Positions 43,657-56,451 are shown, counted from the first letter of the stretch. The stretch is DNA of 64,000 nucleotides from Cephalopachus bancanus (GCA_027257055.1 JAPVLO010000039.1:5486501-5550500), one strand, 5' to 3'. The notes: a model not told the origin generated them from the letters alone. Numbers and translations are program-made.

Positions 43657-44572
43657 CAAATGAGGCCAAATGCCAAGAATTAGTGAATCTGGGTAAATGG
43701 TATATAAGACTTTGTATTATTTGTACAGTTTTTCGTACATTTAGAATTGTATCAAAATAAAAGTTTCCAAAAATACAAAGAAAACATCATAGATAAAGCT
43801 TAACAAGAAAGAAAGCAGCAGTGCAGCAGCTCTGAGTTCGGCAAGCAACGCTGGATTGCACCTCCTCACAGCGTGCTGGGGCCAGCTCATCGTCTGTGAG
43901 GGCCAGGTGGCCTGTGCAGCAAGTAATGCAAGCAAGGCACCAACTGGAATTTAGTTAAGGCCAGGCCATATCAAGCAGCTCTGCTTTAGAGCACAGTAGC
44001 AAGAAAGGTGCCCGACAAGCCTGACTGTCCCCAACCTACTCAGGACTTTGCTGGACTGAAGGAAATACTAAGTTGTCCAATCAGTTCCCATTGTTTGCTG
44101 CCTTCATCAGCCAGGGAAATAGTCCCATTACACGTGTGACAACCTCATCCTCCATTCCTGGAGGCTTCTGCTCAGGTAGTGTAAGAGACAGCCCATCTAG
44201 GGAATTTTCCGGATTAACAGCAGCACGGTAGCACCAACAACCAATAAAGTAACTCACAAAGACAGAACTACAGACACTGGGATCGATCAGGCCAAACTGG
44301 GCCAAGGAAAGTAGTATTTATTTACTCGGCATTTTTTTACATGCTCTACCCAGGAACAGGTATCAAGGAGGAAGAAGAAGTGTAAGAACTGCTTCTTGAA
44401 AAAAAGAAAATAAACCTCCACAGCACCCACAGGTTAAAATACTGTTACATAGCCTTCTTGAGTTTCCTCTAGACACCAACTTCATTTTCTTTGTTCTCTT
44501 TTGGGATATTATAACACATGGTTTGTTCAACACAGTCTTTCTGAATCGTCTCTCTCTTGCCTTTAGATATAT

Positions 44573-44867
44573 CTTTTTTTTTTTTTTTTTTTAGTCGGAG
44601 TCTCACTCTGTTGCCCAGACTGGAGTGCAGTGGCCACTCCCGGCCACCGCAGCCTCACCTGCTGGGCTCCGGCGATCCTTCCGCCTCAGCTTTCCGAGTA
44701 GCCGGAATTATAGGCACGCGCTACCATGCCCGGCTGATTTTTTGATTTATTGTAGATATGAGGTCTTGCCAAGTTGCCCAGGCGGGTCTCGAACCCATGG
44801 GCTCAGGCAATCCACTCACCTCAGCCTCCCAAAGCATGCGATTACAGGCTGAGCCACGAGCCTGGCT
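44573..44867 (-). mobile_element. Young Alu (type A), antisense
   Basis: 18-base T-run, 'agtcggagtctcactctg' to 'gagccacgagcctggct'. Flanks share 'tagatatat' / 'tagattatat'. Confidence 0.93.
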
Positions 44868-46677
44868 AGATTATATCTATAAATGGGATTAATTTTAAGA
44901 AGTCAAGAAAGAACATATACAGCACAATACCTACCACATGGTAAGCACTCAATAAAAGTTAAACAATGACTGGAAGCTTAGGGATGTCTGAGAACACTGA
45001 AAATAAATAGCAGAATATATAGAAAATAGAATCTTCTTGACTCCAAATCAGATAGACTGTCCTCTGCAACAACACTGATGAACTGTATGGAACACAGAGA
45101 AAGCAGGTCATCACACGAAGAGAACAGTAAGCAGACAAGTTTTCTGGGGAAGGACCCTCAAAAGCAGGTGGGATTTAGGGTGGGAAGAGCCTCTAGATCA
45201 AGGGAATATGAACAAAGTCAGAAATGTATGATTCCCCGAGAAGGTGTACAGTTGCCCAGCTGTATATCCTTTTGCCTAGGCACCAAGGCAGTCTTTACCA
45301 GCTGCAGAATAAGCCCCACATGGGCCTTCTAATGGCCTGTCCACACTGACCTTGATTTACACACTTTTTTGGAAAGAAGAGCTATCTATCCTCCACATCC
45401 TTGGGGATTTTGAGAGTCAAGATTTGTCTCTGACTGCTCAGTCCTCAGGTAGCAGAGAAAAGGATGCTGGGATCGGAGCACTGGGCTACCCAGAGGAGGG
45501 AGGGGTGCAGTAGACTGTCCCAGAACCTCTAGACAGGTGGTGGGAGCACAGGATTATGCTGAGGACACATCCCGGACACCAGACGACTACAGACCCCATG
45601 CTGCTTATAGGTAAAGTAAGGCAAAGGCAAAAGACAAGTGCGAATCATGGCACACAGGTTCCAACTGCTGGAACTTCAGTACACGTCCTGCCATGTGCAC
45701 CCAATCATCATGGTGCACAACAGTGATTGGACACACAATTAAATCTGATCATTAACTGTGCTTTATTCAATAATAACTGCACGCTCTGGGAGAGTGTAGT
45801 CTTGCTTGAGCAACAAGACCTTATGCTTCTCTTAAAAATATAAAATGCAGACGGGAAAGGTGACTTCCACTGGTGCCCTCTCTGGCATTTTCTCAGCACT
45901 TTGTTTGTGGCAGCTCCCCTCAGGCATGCCTACTTCAACTTCACTCCTGCCCACCAACCCCTAATTCTGTCCTCCCAGCCTGTGGGAGGCTAAAATCTGA
46001 ACCACTGCTTTAGCTCCGGGCCTGGAAAATATTAGCTTCTCAATAAAATCTTGAGTAAAAACATCCAAAGTAAAAAAAAAAAAAAAAAGGGAGGGGGGAG
46101 AAAGGAAAAGTTCTCATGCACACTGCCAACAATAGGCAATTTTTTAAAAAAAGCAAAAAGTCATCTGCTATCCACTACTTCAACTCCAAACATGTTCTAC
46201 TGATTTTACTTTGGAGTAAGAATAACAGCAAGAATATTGAGTCTTCAAGGTGGACTGAAAGTATCATCTGTGCAGAGTTGGGGGCTGGGGGAGGATGCTC
46301 CTGGGAAGGCTGTTAGCATATTCAACTTACGTGGTTGGGCCCAAGGAAGGTGGCTATGTCCATCCCTGTGGCCGGGTCACCATTCCTCAAGAGAGTGGTT
46401 GTGTAGTGTGCCATTCAATGGTAGAAACAAAATTCTTTTCACTCTACACGTCCAAACTTAGTCTGGCTGACCTCTACAATTGAATCCTTTTTTTCTGCTA
46501 GAAACCACTAGAATCCTTAGAAAATCAGGGGTCAAATCATAAATGCAGAGCCTTTCTAAACTCTAGTCCTCTCAACAGGAGGTTAAACCCCTAAGAATAA
46601 AAACAAAAGCAAAAGAAAAACAAAAGATCTAAAAGGTTCTACTCTAGGAAATATACTTCAAGAAATGGTAATAGGAG

Positions 46678-46964
46678 GTCGGACTTGGTGGCTCAGCCTG
46701 TAATCCCAGCACTTTGGGAGGTTGAGGTGAGTGGATTGCCTGAGCCCGTGGGTTCGAGACCAGCCTGAGCAACTTGGTGAAACCTCATCTCTACAATATA
46801 TCAAAAATTAGCTGCGTGTGGTAGCACACACCTGTAGTTCCAGCTACTTGGAAGGTTGAGGTAGAAGGCTCACCAGAGCCCAGCAGGTTGATGCTGGGGT
46901 GGCCGTGAGTGTACTACAAAACTTCAAGCCTGGGCAACGGAGTGAGACTCCAACTCAAAAAAAA
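46678..46964 (+). mobile_element. Alu (type A/B)
   Basis: 'gtcggacttggtggctc' to 'ccaactcaaaaaaaa'. Flanked by 'aaatggtaatagga' / 'aaatggcaatagga'. Confidence 0.92.
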
Positions 46965-46974
46965 ATGGCAATAG

Positions 46975-47545
46975 GAAGGCTGAGGCACGAGAATTGCCTG
47001 AGCCCAGGAGTTCAAGACCATCTTGGGCAACAAAGCAAGACCCTGTGTCTACAAAAAAATTTTTAAAAATTAGCCTGGCTGGGCACAGTGGCTCACGCCT
47101 ATAACCCTAGCACTTTGGAAGGCCGAGGTGAGAGGACTGCCTGAGCCCACAGGTTGGAGACCAGCCTGGGCAACTTGACGAGACCTCATCTCTACAATAA
47201 ATTTAAAAATCAGCCGGGTGTGGTGGTGTGTGACTATAGTTCCAGCTACTTGGAAGGCTTAGGTGGATCACCTGAACCCAGCAGGCTGAGAATGTGGTGG
47301 CCATGAGCATGCCACTGCACTCTAGCCTGGGTGACAGAGTGGGACTCCAACACACACACACACAAAAAAAAATTAGCCTGGCCTGGTGGTATGTGCCAAT
47401 GGTCCCACCTACTTTGGAGACTAAAGCAGGAGGATCACTTGAGCATAGGAGTTCAAGTTACGGTGAGTTATGTCGAGCCAGTGCACTCCAGCCTGAGCAA
47501 CAGAGCGAGACCCTGTATCAGAAAAATAAAAATTTTTAAAAAGAA
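46975..47545 (+). mobile_element. AluJ-like host, 5'-truncated, interrupted by another Alu
   Basis: Left piece 46,975-47,078 ('aggctgaggcacgagaattg' to the linker) and right piece 47,367-47,545 ('ggtggtatgtgccaatgg' to 'gaccctgtatcagaaaa') form one old Alu, split by the insertion at 47,079-47,366. Confidence 0.82.
47079..47366 (+). mobile_element. Alu (type B) inserted in an older Alu
   Basis: 'ctgggcacagtggctcac' to a (CA)n-containing tail. Perfect duplication of 'aaaaattagcctgg' on both sides, taken from the host linker. Confidence 0.92.
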
Positions 47546-47549
47546 ATAA

Positions 47550-47635
47550 TGGGCAACCCCTTCGGGTCCCCTCCCACTGTGGGAGCTTTTCTGTCCCTCA
47601 AAATAAATTCTGCTTTCAAAAAAAAAAAAAAGAAA
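47550..47635 (+). mobile_element. Possible LTR-retrovirus R-region fragment with A-tail
   Basis: 'cccttcgggtcccctccc', 'ctgtgggagcttttctgt' and 'aataaattctgctttc', followed by a 14-base A-run, resemble the polyadenylated end of a class I endogenous retrovirus transcript. Only about 70 bases remain and no viral gene is present. Confidence 0.35.
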
Positions 47636-48920
47636 GAGTAATCTGTACCAAATAATAAATAGCCACACAATAATATCAGGAAAAAAAATCTCATAGCTTA
47701 ACAACAAAGCCTAGGACTGCTAAAACAACAATAAACAATGGAATCCTGGCACAGCCAGGACAAGTTGATAAACAGCATTCACACATAGAAAAAGTCTACT
47801 ACAGAAACTTTTTTTAAAAAAAGACCCCAAAACACTGACTACCACTGTGTACGAAAGTGCATAAATATACTGACAATGACAGGAGAGAATTTGAAGAGCT
47901 ATAAAGACTCGTTTTTTGTTGGACTTTTTAGCCAACTGGCTGTTTTTATATAAAATGAGTCAATTCTCTTGGAAAGAAAAGGGGAAGGGGAAAGAAAAGA
48001 AACCAAGAGAGAGGAATTGGACCAAGCAAATCAACTAAGATCATACACTGTACTAACTAATTAACAGGAAGTCCCCGGGCCCTCTTTACTTTGATTTACA
48101 AATTCCAGAAAGGTCAGTCTGCCCTCTCTTTCCCACTTCCAAAAAACTGTGACCCTCTGTTTAGAAAATCTACCTCTACTGTTCCATAATTCCTGTATTC
48201 CTAGCAGTTCACCTGATCAGCTGCTCGTTTTCATTCCAACACCTTAATCTAGCAGGAGCAGCAACCAAGTTCCTACCACAGTTACTTCTAGCAGAAGTGC
48301 CTGCCCAGCAGATCCGGAACACTCGGAACCCTCCTCTCAAAGCGTTTGCCTCTGGGAAAGTGCAGGCTCAAGACACAAGATCCTCTGAGGTAACAAGACA
48401 TGTTCAAGATGTTACATTTTCTCTATGGAGACTCAAGTCCACTTCAGAAAGTCAGGTAACTTGGTACACTGCTGCCAAGTAGCAACATAACTAAGGACTA
48501 TTATGATTCACTTCTTTCTCATCTGAGGATACAAAAAAGAACAATGAAAACTTTGTCCTGGAGAAAACACAATTGAAGGACAGGAGCTGGTTGTGAGCTC
48601 AGCCAGCACTGAGGAGAAGGACCGGAAGGGTGACCCGCTTCCTACAGTAAGGACAATTCTGTAAGCCGCTGACTCACTGAAAAGGTGACAGTAGACAGCA
48701 ACCAGTTACTGCACCTCACATTATATCCATGACATAAGCCAGTGTTGTTTATACCACATGCACAGGGAGGCTAATGGCTGTTGAGAGACTTCTGCATCAG
48801 GGCTCCGCCAGTGTTCCCTCCCTGCTGAATGCCTCGTGGTTGGATGTCAGGATTTCCACCACCACCCTGGGTGGGGGTCCCTCCTCTGTCTGCTTCCTAG
48901 GCTTTTTAGCTAACTGGCTG

Positions 48921-49227
48921 GTTTTTGTTGTTGTTGTTGTTTTTGAGTCAGAGTCGTACTCTGTCTCCCAGGCTGGAGTGTAGTCACACAATCATGGCTA
49001 CTGCAGCCTCGACCTTCTGGCCTCAGGCCATCCTTCCGCCTCAGCCTTCCAAGTAGCTGGAACTACAGGCATGTGCCACCACACCGGGCTAATTTTTTTT
49101 TTATTTATTGTAGAGATGAGGTCTTGCCAAGTTGCCCAGGCTGGTCTCAAACCCCTGAGCTTAGGCAATCCTCTCACCTTCGCCTCCCAAAGTGCTGGGA
49201 ACAGAGGCATGAACCACCACATCCAGC
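48921..49227 (-). mobile_element. Alu (type B), antisense
   Basis: (GTT)n run then 'gagtcagagtcgtactctg' to 'gaaccaccacatccagcc', diverged. Confidence 0.9.
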
Positions 49228-49759
49228 CCCTCACGACTGCTTTCATGTAAAGAAACTCAATTATCTTAGAAAGAAAAGGGGAAGAGGGAGAGAAAAGACC
49301 GTTTGCAGCTCAGAGCTCATTCCTGTATAGAACTGGCATCACATTAGTAAAAGGCGATCATTCTGCAGCTTCCCTGAGCGATTTGTCATGCTGTTTTCCA
49401 GTTAAACCAGAAGCTTCCTACAAGAGATCAAGATTCCCTCAGACTCTGAGTTTATCAGGGTCTACTGTCACTTACAGTCCAGTACCCTGAGAAGCCTCCA
49501 ACCTGTTATACTGTTGCAAATGTACAGCTGGAGTACCTACTGACAAAGCTAGCTCAATGCAAGTTTTGTGTGTGTATGTGTGTGTGTAACAAGAAAACAT
49601 TTAACTTCTAATACCAAGTAAAACAATACAAATTTTCAACTGGGTACTGTTTCTCTCATGTCATAACTAGTATGAAATTTGGTTTTATATTTCTTCAGAT
49701 CTGGCTCAACTCTTCTCTTTCTTTTATTTTTTAAATTTTTATTTTAAAAATAAAAAATA

Positions 49760-50063
49760 GGCCAGGCGCGGTGGCTCATCCTTTAATTCCAGCACTTTGG
49801 GAAACCGAGGCGAGAGGACTGCCTAAGCCCAGGGGTTTGATACCAGCCTGGCAACTTGGTGAGACTTTATCTCTACAATAAATCACAAAAATTAGACGGT
49901 CATGGTGGCGTGTGCCTGTGGTTCCAGCTACTTGGAAGGCTAAGGTGGAAGGATTACCTAAGCCCGGCAGGTCGAGGCTGCAGTGGCTGTAAGCGTGGTC
50001 ACTGCACTCCAGCCTGGGTGACAAGGGTAAGAGTCCAACTCAAAAAATAAATAAATAAAATAA
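49760..50063 (+). mobile_element. Alu (type B)
   Basis: 'ggccaggcgcggtggctc' to 'gtccaactc' plus (AAAT)n tail, inserted in the L1 piece that follows. Confidence 0.92.
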
Positions 50064-50515
50064 AATTTTATTTTTGACAGCTAATTATATATATTTATGT
50101 GGTACAATGTAATGGTTTTACACATACATACATTGGTGAATAATCAAATTAGGCTAATGTATCCATTACCTCACATACTTGTTTCTTTGTGATAAGAACA
50201 TTTAAAATCCTCTTTTAGTGATTTTGAAATACATATTATTATTAACTATAGTTACCATGCTATACAATAGATCACCAGGTCTTATTTCTTCTAACTGAAA
50301 CTTTGTATCCTCTGACCAATATCTTCCTGTTCCAAATCCACCTCCCCTCTCCCTGCTCTCCTGCTATGAATTCAACTTTTTTAGACTACATATAAGTGAG
50401 ATCAAGCAGTGCTGTCTTTCTGTGAAATACATTCATCCGTGTTATCACAAATGATAGAATTTCCTTAAAATGTACATATATACCACATTTTAAAACTTCA
50501 TTTATCTACTGATCG
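50064..50515 (-). mobile_element. L1 3' UTR fragment, antisense
   Basis: 'tatttatgtggtacaatgta', 'attacctcacatacttg', 'aagaacatttaaaatcctc' and 'ttaactatagttaccatgc' match the reverse complement of the L1 3' UTR. Less diverged than the other L1 pieces here. 49,700-49,757 may be its left continuation. Confidence 0.78.
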
Positions 50516-51528
50516 ATCTCAGATGTGCTGTGAAGTCTAAGTGAGCTATAACATGTATGAACATATTTCATGAAATGTAATGCTTTTGCCTCAAACGCTG
50601 AGCTCTTATTGAGAAAGTTGCTGGTGACAATGAGCAGCTGGGTAACTGTTAAACACTGAGGAAGAATATGAAATCCAGCAAATGTACAGATAATTCTGGG
50701 CAGGTCACACTTGAAGACTTCTGACTCAGTCCTCACTCTCTGGCAGTGTCAGCAAGTGGAATATCTCTTCTTTCCAAGTGAGCCATGTGACCAGCACAGG
50801 CTAGAATACTCACACTGCCGATGCCACTGGTGGCTGAATGAGCTAGATGTTCCAGCAGCAAAAGGACTGAATCAGCTCTTCCCCAATGAGGCACTGGATA
50901 ACAGGGGCCTCTCAACATCCTGAAGAAACCACATCATCCAGGTCAACAGCTCCTGAGGTTATAGAATAAATGGGCTGTGGTCCGTTCTGAACTCTGGTGC
51001 TGCCACTCTTCACAGAATCTTACACACAAGCCTCGCCCTTTTCATTTCAATCACTGAGGGAATTCAATCCCACAATTCACTGAACATATGAATGACTATT
51101 AACATCTTGATAAAGAGCAAGTTCAGACAGTGAATCCAAGAAGAGTGTAGACTCTGAGGGCACAAAACACTTGAGTCAGATTTACTAAACAAGCACTTGC
51201 ACATTTGGGCAAAAACAAGAGAAAGCAAAACAACTGCAACCAAGTCTAAAGGCACAAGCCTCTCAGAAACCTCAAAAACTGACACCAGAGACTTCTCTTG
51301 CAGTGTTTTTTTAATTGGGGAGGGTGAATGTGCTCATCTCTAGCCATGTTCAAATACAACCGAGCAAGCAGTCAAAATAGATACCAAGGACGAAACCCAA
51401 AACAGTGAAAAAGCTCAGAGAAGGCACACAGGGTGTGGTGCAGAAGCCCTGACTGAATTCTAAAATGGTTGGGGCGAACTTTTTACAAGGAGGACAAAGC
51501 CTAGGCCTCAGGCATCCCACAGGGCTGG

Positions 51529-51826
51529 TTTTTTTTGTTGTTGTTTGAGTTGGAGCCTCACTCTGTCACCCAGGCTGGAGTGCAGTGGCACATTCATGGT
51601 CACCCCAGCGTCAACCTGTTCGGCTCTGGCAATCCTTCCACTTCAGCCATCCAAGTAGCTGGAACTACAGGCATGCACTACCAAATCCGCCTTATTTTTT
51701 GATTTATTGTAGAGACAAGTTCTTGCCAAGTTGCCCGGGCTGGTCACGAACCAGTGAACTCAGACAATCTACTCACCTTGGCCTCCCAAAGTGCTGGGAT
51801 TACAGGCTGAGCCACTGAGCCCAGCC
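51529..51826 (-). mobile_element. Alu (type A/B), antisense
   Basis: 'gagttggagcctcactctg' to 'gagccactgagcccagcc'. Flanked by 'cagggctgg' on both sides. Confidence 0.93.
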
Positions 51827-52074
51827 AGGGCTGGCTTTAACAGAGGAAATGCCAGTGAAACCTTGGTTATTATCGCTAGGTTACAATCAAGCAAAAATTA
51901 TCCCAACTTCTAACAATCTTGAAAGAATGTGTCCTGTGGATAAGTAGAGTCGATCATGTTTCCTTTTACTCAGGCACAAAACTGTCATCTGTAGCTTCAG
52001 CTTCTATCATAAACAGGGACTGTAAATAGTATTTGGGGGTAGAAGGAAAGAAAGTGTATTAAGATGCTTCTGTT

Positions 52075-52380
52075 GGGCTGGACACAGTAGCTCATGCCTA
52101 TAATCCTAGCACTTTGGGAGGCCAAGGAGGGAGGATTGTTTGTGGCTAGGAGTTCAAGACCAGCCTAGGCAACATAGCAAGACCTTGTCTCTACAAAAGA
52201 AAAATCAAAAAATAAGCCTGGTGTGTTAATGTGCACCTGTAGTCCCAGCTACTTGGTAGGCTGAACCAGGAGGCTAGCCTGAGCCCAGGAGGTCGAGGAT
52301 GCAATGAGCTGTGTGATAGTGCCACTGCACTCCAGCCTGGGTGACAGAGCGGGACCCCAACTCAAAAAAAAAAAAAAAAG
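52075..52380 (+). mobile_element. Alu (J/type B)
   Basis: 'gggctggacacagtagctc' to 'accccaactc' and a 17-base A-run. Directly followed by another Alu. Confidence 0.9.
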
Positions 52381-52382
52381 AT

Positions 52383-52670
52383 GGCCGGGCTTGGTGGTTC
52401 AGCCTGTAATCCCATGCTTTGAGAGGCTGAGATGAATAGATTGCCTGAGCCCACGGGTTCGAGACCCACCTGGGCAACTTGGCGAGACCTCATCTCTACA
52501 ATAAATCAAAAAAATCAGCCGGGTGTGGTAGCACGTGCCTGTAATTCCGGCTACTCAGAAGGCTGAGGTGGAAGGATCGCCGGAGCCCAGCAGGTCGAGG
52601 CTGCGGTGGCCGGGAGCAGCCACTGCACTCCAGTCTGGGTGACAGAGTGAGACTCCGACTCAAAAAAAAA
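52383..52670 (+). mobile_element. Young Alu (type A), head-to-tail with the previous one
   Basis: 'ggccgggcttggtggttc' to 'ccgactcaaaaaaaaa'. The duplication 'aagatgcttctg' (52,060) / 'aagatacttctg' (52,669) now brackets both Alus, so the second entered at the tail of the first. Confidence 0.93.
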
Positions 52671-52926
52671 GATACTTCTGCTGAACTGCCATTTTGGAAA
52701 ACCTGGAAGTGCCATCAGCTCCCAGATGCTTTCTTCTCTACAAATAGCTCGAAGCCTTAGAAGCCATTCCTGTAGGGGGAGGAAGGCCTTCAAGTTTATC
52801 CAGGAGAGGTTACAGAGGACAGAGCACCTGACTACAAATCTGACAAATCTGGGTACACCAGGCTAATTCATTCTCAAGCAGTGTTCCCACTGGCTATGAC
52901 GAAACTAAGGTTAAAAGAATTAATAT

Positions 52927-53236
52927 GGCTGGGCTCGGTGGCTCAGCCTGTAATCCCAGCGCTTTGGGAGGCTGACGTGAGTTGATTGCCGGAGCCCGCG
53001 GGTTCACGACCTGCCTGTACAACTAGGTGAGACCTCATCTCTACAATAAATCAAAAATTAGCCAGGCATGGTAGCGTATGCCTGTGGTTCCGGCTACTTG
53101 GAAGGCTGAGGCAGAAGGATCGCTGGAGCTCAGCAGGTCGAGGCTGCGGTGGCCGGAAGCGGCCACTGCACTCCAGTCTGGGCAATGGAGTGAGACTCCA
53201 ACTCAAAAAAAATAAATAAATAAAAATAAAATAAAA
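52927..53236 (+). mobile_element. Young Alu (type A)
   Basis: 'ggctgggctcggtggctc' to a tail of AAAT units. Flanked by 'aattaatatggc' / 'aattaatatagcc'. It splits an old MIR. Confidence 0.94.
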
Positions 53237-53242
53237 TAATTA

Positions 53243-53330
53243 ATATAGCCAAGGTCACACAGAGAGTTAATGGTTAAGCAGGGACTAAACCTGAGTCATT
53301 CTGATTGCAAGGTGATTTCTCTTGTGTCCC
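53243..53330 (-). mobile_element. MIR fragment, antisense
   Basis: 'aaggtcacacagagagttaatgg' and 'gggactaaacctgagtc' are the reverse MIR core; its left part ends at 52,926. Confidence 0.7.
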
Positions 53331-54557
53331 TAGCTAATCCTTGTTGATTCACACATGTGAGATTAGTATGGCGCCACCACAAACTAATAGCAACACACAG
53401 ACTGAGGCTATGGGCTACAGTGACCCTCGCACCACAATGCATTGAGGCATGCAGTGCACAGGTTAGACAACCCATGAGTTGTTGTTTTAGTATGAAAAGT
53501 GAGCAAGATCTTATTATTTCTGAGAAATAGATGCTTAGGCCTAATTGAACATTCAGAAACTGCTGCTGCCTGGCCCCAAATCACTCACCTTGGCTACTCA
53601 GATTACACAACAACCCTGAGCAGATGTTCCCTGGTGAGGTCTACTTTTGTTGATCAACAAGGCAGGTCCTGAGAAAGAGAATGGCATACCCCACCACTTG
53701 GTGCCCAGAGAGAGGCAGTCAGACATGACAGACCTTGGTGGAAAATGAAGCCGGGGCTCCTGGGCATCCCTACACCAAAGGGAGGTCACAACAGGGTCAG
53801 CGCATCTCTACAGCACCCATCACTGTAGTGACTACAGAGAAATCGAAGCTCTGATCCCAAGCATCTGAAAGTGTGTCTGTCAACCATGTGTTGAGTGTTT
53901 AAAATCTAAGCAGTCTTATCTTTCTACTGAAAATGTATTCTGCCTTGAAAGTGGTAATGCAATAGGTAGGAAGTATGTTAACATAAACTTCTTGTAAGAT
54001 TAGTAACTTCATAGACAAGGCTTTTGGTAAATCAAACAAGATGGCTCCTACTTGTCACTCCAGGCCTGTAAGGGATCTTCACAGTTTCCACAGGGCTACA
54101 GAGTAAGGTACTCTTCTTAGGCTTCTTCACAATGACCACAGTGGGGGCAAGGATACAAGACCAGACCAAGAACCAGTAACTCCACGAGGCTGGCTCATCC
54201 TGTACAGACTATGTCTGTGGTGGCAGGGCACAAGCAGCAGCAACTATCGGACTTCCTCAGAGTAGATGGATTGGTTTCCCAGCACTACCAGGAGGCCCTG
54301 CCTATACTCAAGGAGCAGTAAGGGGAGCAGAACTTGCTTCCTTCTTACCCTCCAACTCCCTATCTTAATGAACAAAGCACCAAGAATTCCTAAAAATGGA
54401 GGGTCTCAACTGTTTTACTCCCTCAGTATACAGGTCCCGATGTGCATATGAATGATAACATCTGATAGGAGTAGCCAAGGTTGGAGGGGAGAGAAAAGGT
54501 ATTACGGATAATGTGAAATTAACAGCAGTTAGCTGTATCTGTAGCTCTCTCTTACTC

Positions 54558-54851
54558 TTTTTTTTATTTTTTTTTAAGTTTGAGTCTCACTCTGTCGCCC
54601 AGACTGGAGTGCAGTGGCCGCTCCCAGCCACCGCAGCCTCGACCTGCTGGGCTCCGGCGATCCTTCCACCTCAGCCTTCCAAGTAGCCGGAACTACAGAC
54701 GCGCGCTACAACGCCCGGCTAATTTTTGATTTATTGTAGAGATGAGGTCTCACCAAATTGCCCAGGCGGGTCTCAAACCCACAGGTTCAGGCAATCCACT
54801 CACCTCAGCCTCCCAAGGTGTGGGATTACAGGCTGAGCCACCGAGCCCGGC
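54558..54851 (-). mobile_element. Young Alu (type A), antisense
   Basis: 'agtttgagtctcactctg' to 'gagccaccgagcccgg'. Flanked by 'ctctctcttactctt' / 'ctctctcctactctt'. Confidence 0.94.
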
Positions 54852-54919
54852 CTCTCTCCTACTCTTAAACTATCAGAACAAGAACCAACTTACAGGGATA
54901 ATCTTTAACCCAATCAAAC

Positions 54920-55206
54920 TTTTTTTTTGAGTCAGAGTCTTACTCTGTCACCCAGGCCGGAATGCAGTGGCATGACCATGGCTACCGCAGACTTAACCTG
55001 CTGGGTTCAGGCGAATGATTCCTCCACCTTAGCCTTCCAAGTAGCTGAGACTGTAGGTGTGCCACCACACCCGACTAATTTTTTTATTGTAGAGCCGAAG
55101 TCTTACCATGTTGCCCAGGCTAGTCTCGAACTTCCGGGCTCTGGCAATTTCTTGCCTTGGTCCCCTAAAGTGCTAGGATTACAGATATCAGCCACTGCAC
55201 CCGGTC
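54920..55206 (-). mobile_element. Alu (older type B), antisense
   Basis: 'gagtcagagtcttactctg' to 'cagccactgcacccggtcc', with small deletions. Followed within five bases by another Alu. Confidence 0.88.
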
Positions 55207-55210
55207 CAAA

Positions 55211-55491
55211 CTTTTTTGTTTCTTTGAGTTGGAGTCTCACTCTGTTGCCCAGGTTAGAATGCAGTGGCATGCTCATGGCAGCCTCGACCTGCTGGGCTCA
55301 GGCAATCCTTCCACCTCAGCCTTCCAAGTAGCTGGAACTACAGGTGTGCAGTCCCACACTTGGCTAATTCTTTTTTTATTTATTGTAGAGACAAGATCTT
55401 GTCAAGTTGCCCAGACTGGTCTCAAACCTGTGGGCTCAGGCAATCCTCTCACCTCGGCCTCTCAAAGTGCTGGGATTATAGGCGCCTGGCC
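55211..55491 (-). mobile_element. Alu (type B), antisense
   Basis: 'gagttggagtctcactctg' to 'ggcgcctggcc', lacking part of the terminal arm. Head-to-tail with the previous copy. Confidence 0.9.
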
Positions 55492-55862
55492 TCCATGTAC
55501 TTTCAAACAAGAAATGGAAATACCACTGTCTCCATGAAAAATCCTACAGGCAGCATCAAGTCTACAGAAGGGGTCATAGACTTTGAGGTGAAGGTTCACC
55601 ATGAAGAATCTACATTTTCATTCTAATAGCACTAGACACCAAGAAAGGAACAGAAAAACCTTGGAATTTCTAGCAAAACAAATTTTGCAAAAGACCTAAA
55701 GAAAGATGATCACCTTAGTTCAACTCCTTCATGGAGACCCTAAACATGAATTAGGTAAAGGCCCCTCCACATTACTGAGAGTCAGGATGAAAGACAGGAC
55801 AAATTACTTTTGTTTAGGAGCAACTTATCAGTATCAATACAGGTTTAAGAACTGAAAAACTG

Positions 55863-56157
55863 ACCAGGCTCAGTGGCTCAGTCTGTAATCCTGCGCTTTG
55901 GGAGGCCAAGGTGAGTGAATTGCCTGAGCCCACAGGTTCGAGACCCGCCTGGGCAGCTTGGCAAGACCTCATCTCTACAATAAATAAAAAAAATTTAGCC
56001 GGGTGTGGTAGCGCGCACCTGTAGTTCCAGCTACTCGGAAGGCTGAAGCGGAAGGATCCCCGGAGCCCAGCAGGTTGAGGCGGTGGTGGCCGGGAACATG
56101 CCACTGCACTGCAATCTGGGCAACAGAGTAAGACTCCAACTCAAAAAAAAAAAAAAA
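55863..56157 (+). mobile_element. Young Alu (type A)
   Basis: 'accaggctcagtggctc' to 'ccaactc' and A-run. Flanked by 'aagaactgaaaaa' on both sides. Confidence 0.94.
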
Positions 56158-56230
56158 GAACTGAAAAATTTACTTGATCCTGTGACAAATCTGATTTGCA
56201 TTTTTATCTTATGACAACCAACTCTCAACC

Positions 56231-56451
56231 CAGTGTTTCTCAACTGCTGGCCAATTTGTACCTGAAGGAACACTGGCAATATCTGGATGTTTAATTGTCA
56301 CAACTGAGGGATGGGAGTGTGCCTTTGGCATCTAGTGGGTAGAGGCCAGGGATACTGCTCATGTCCTACAATGCACACAAAGCACACATACACCTTGCCA
56401 CCACAAACAATCCAGCCCAAAAGTCAGTAGTGCCAAGGTTGAGAAATCCTG
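56231..56451. mobile_element. MER20 (hAT-Charlie) DNA transposon
   Basis: Near full length. Ends 'cagtgtttctcaac' and 'gttgagaaatcctg' are inverted copies of each other; 'ggcatctagtgggtagaggcc' and 'ctacaatgcacac' are characteristic. Flanking 'ctcaacc' / 'ctcgacc' fits an 8-base hAT target duplication. Confidence 0.92.

Noticed and set aside
45735..45905. Possible transcript end on the - strand with AATAAA ('attgaataaagcacag' in reverse)
   Set aside because: A single hexamer in AT-rich intron, no reading frame, splice site or recognised parent mRNA.
46060..46090. A-run near 46,070 as a retropseudogene tail
   Set aside because: The upstream sequence resembles no mRNA I recognise and there is no evident target-site duplication.
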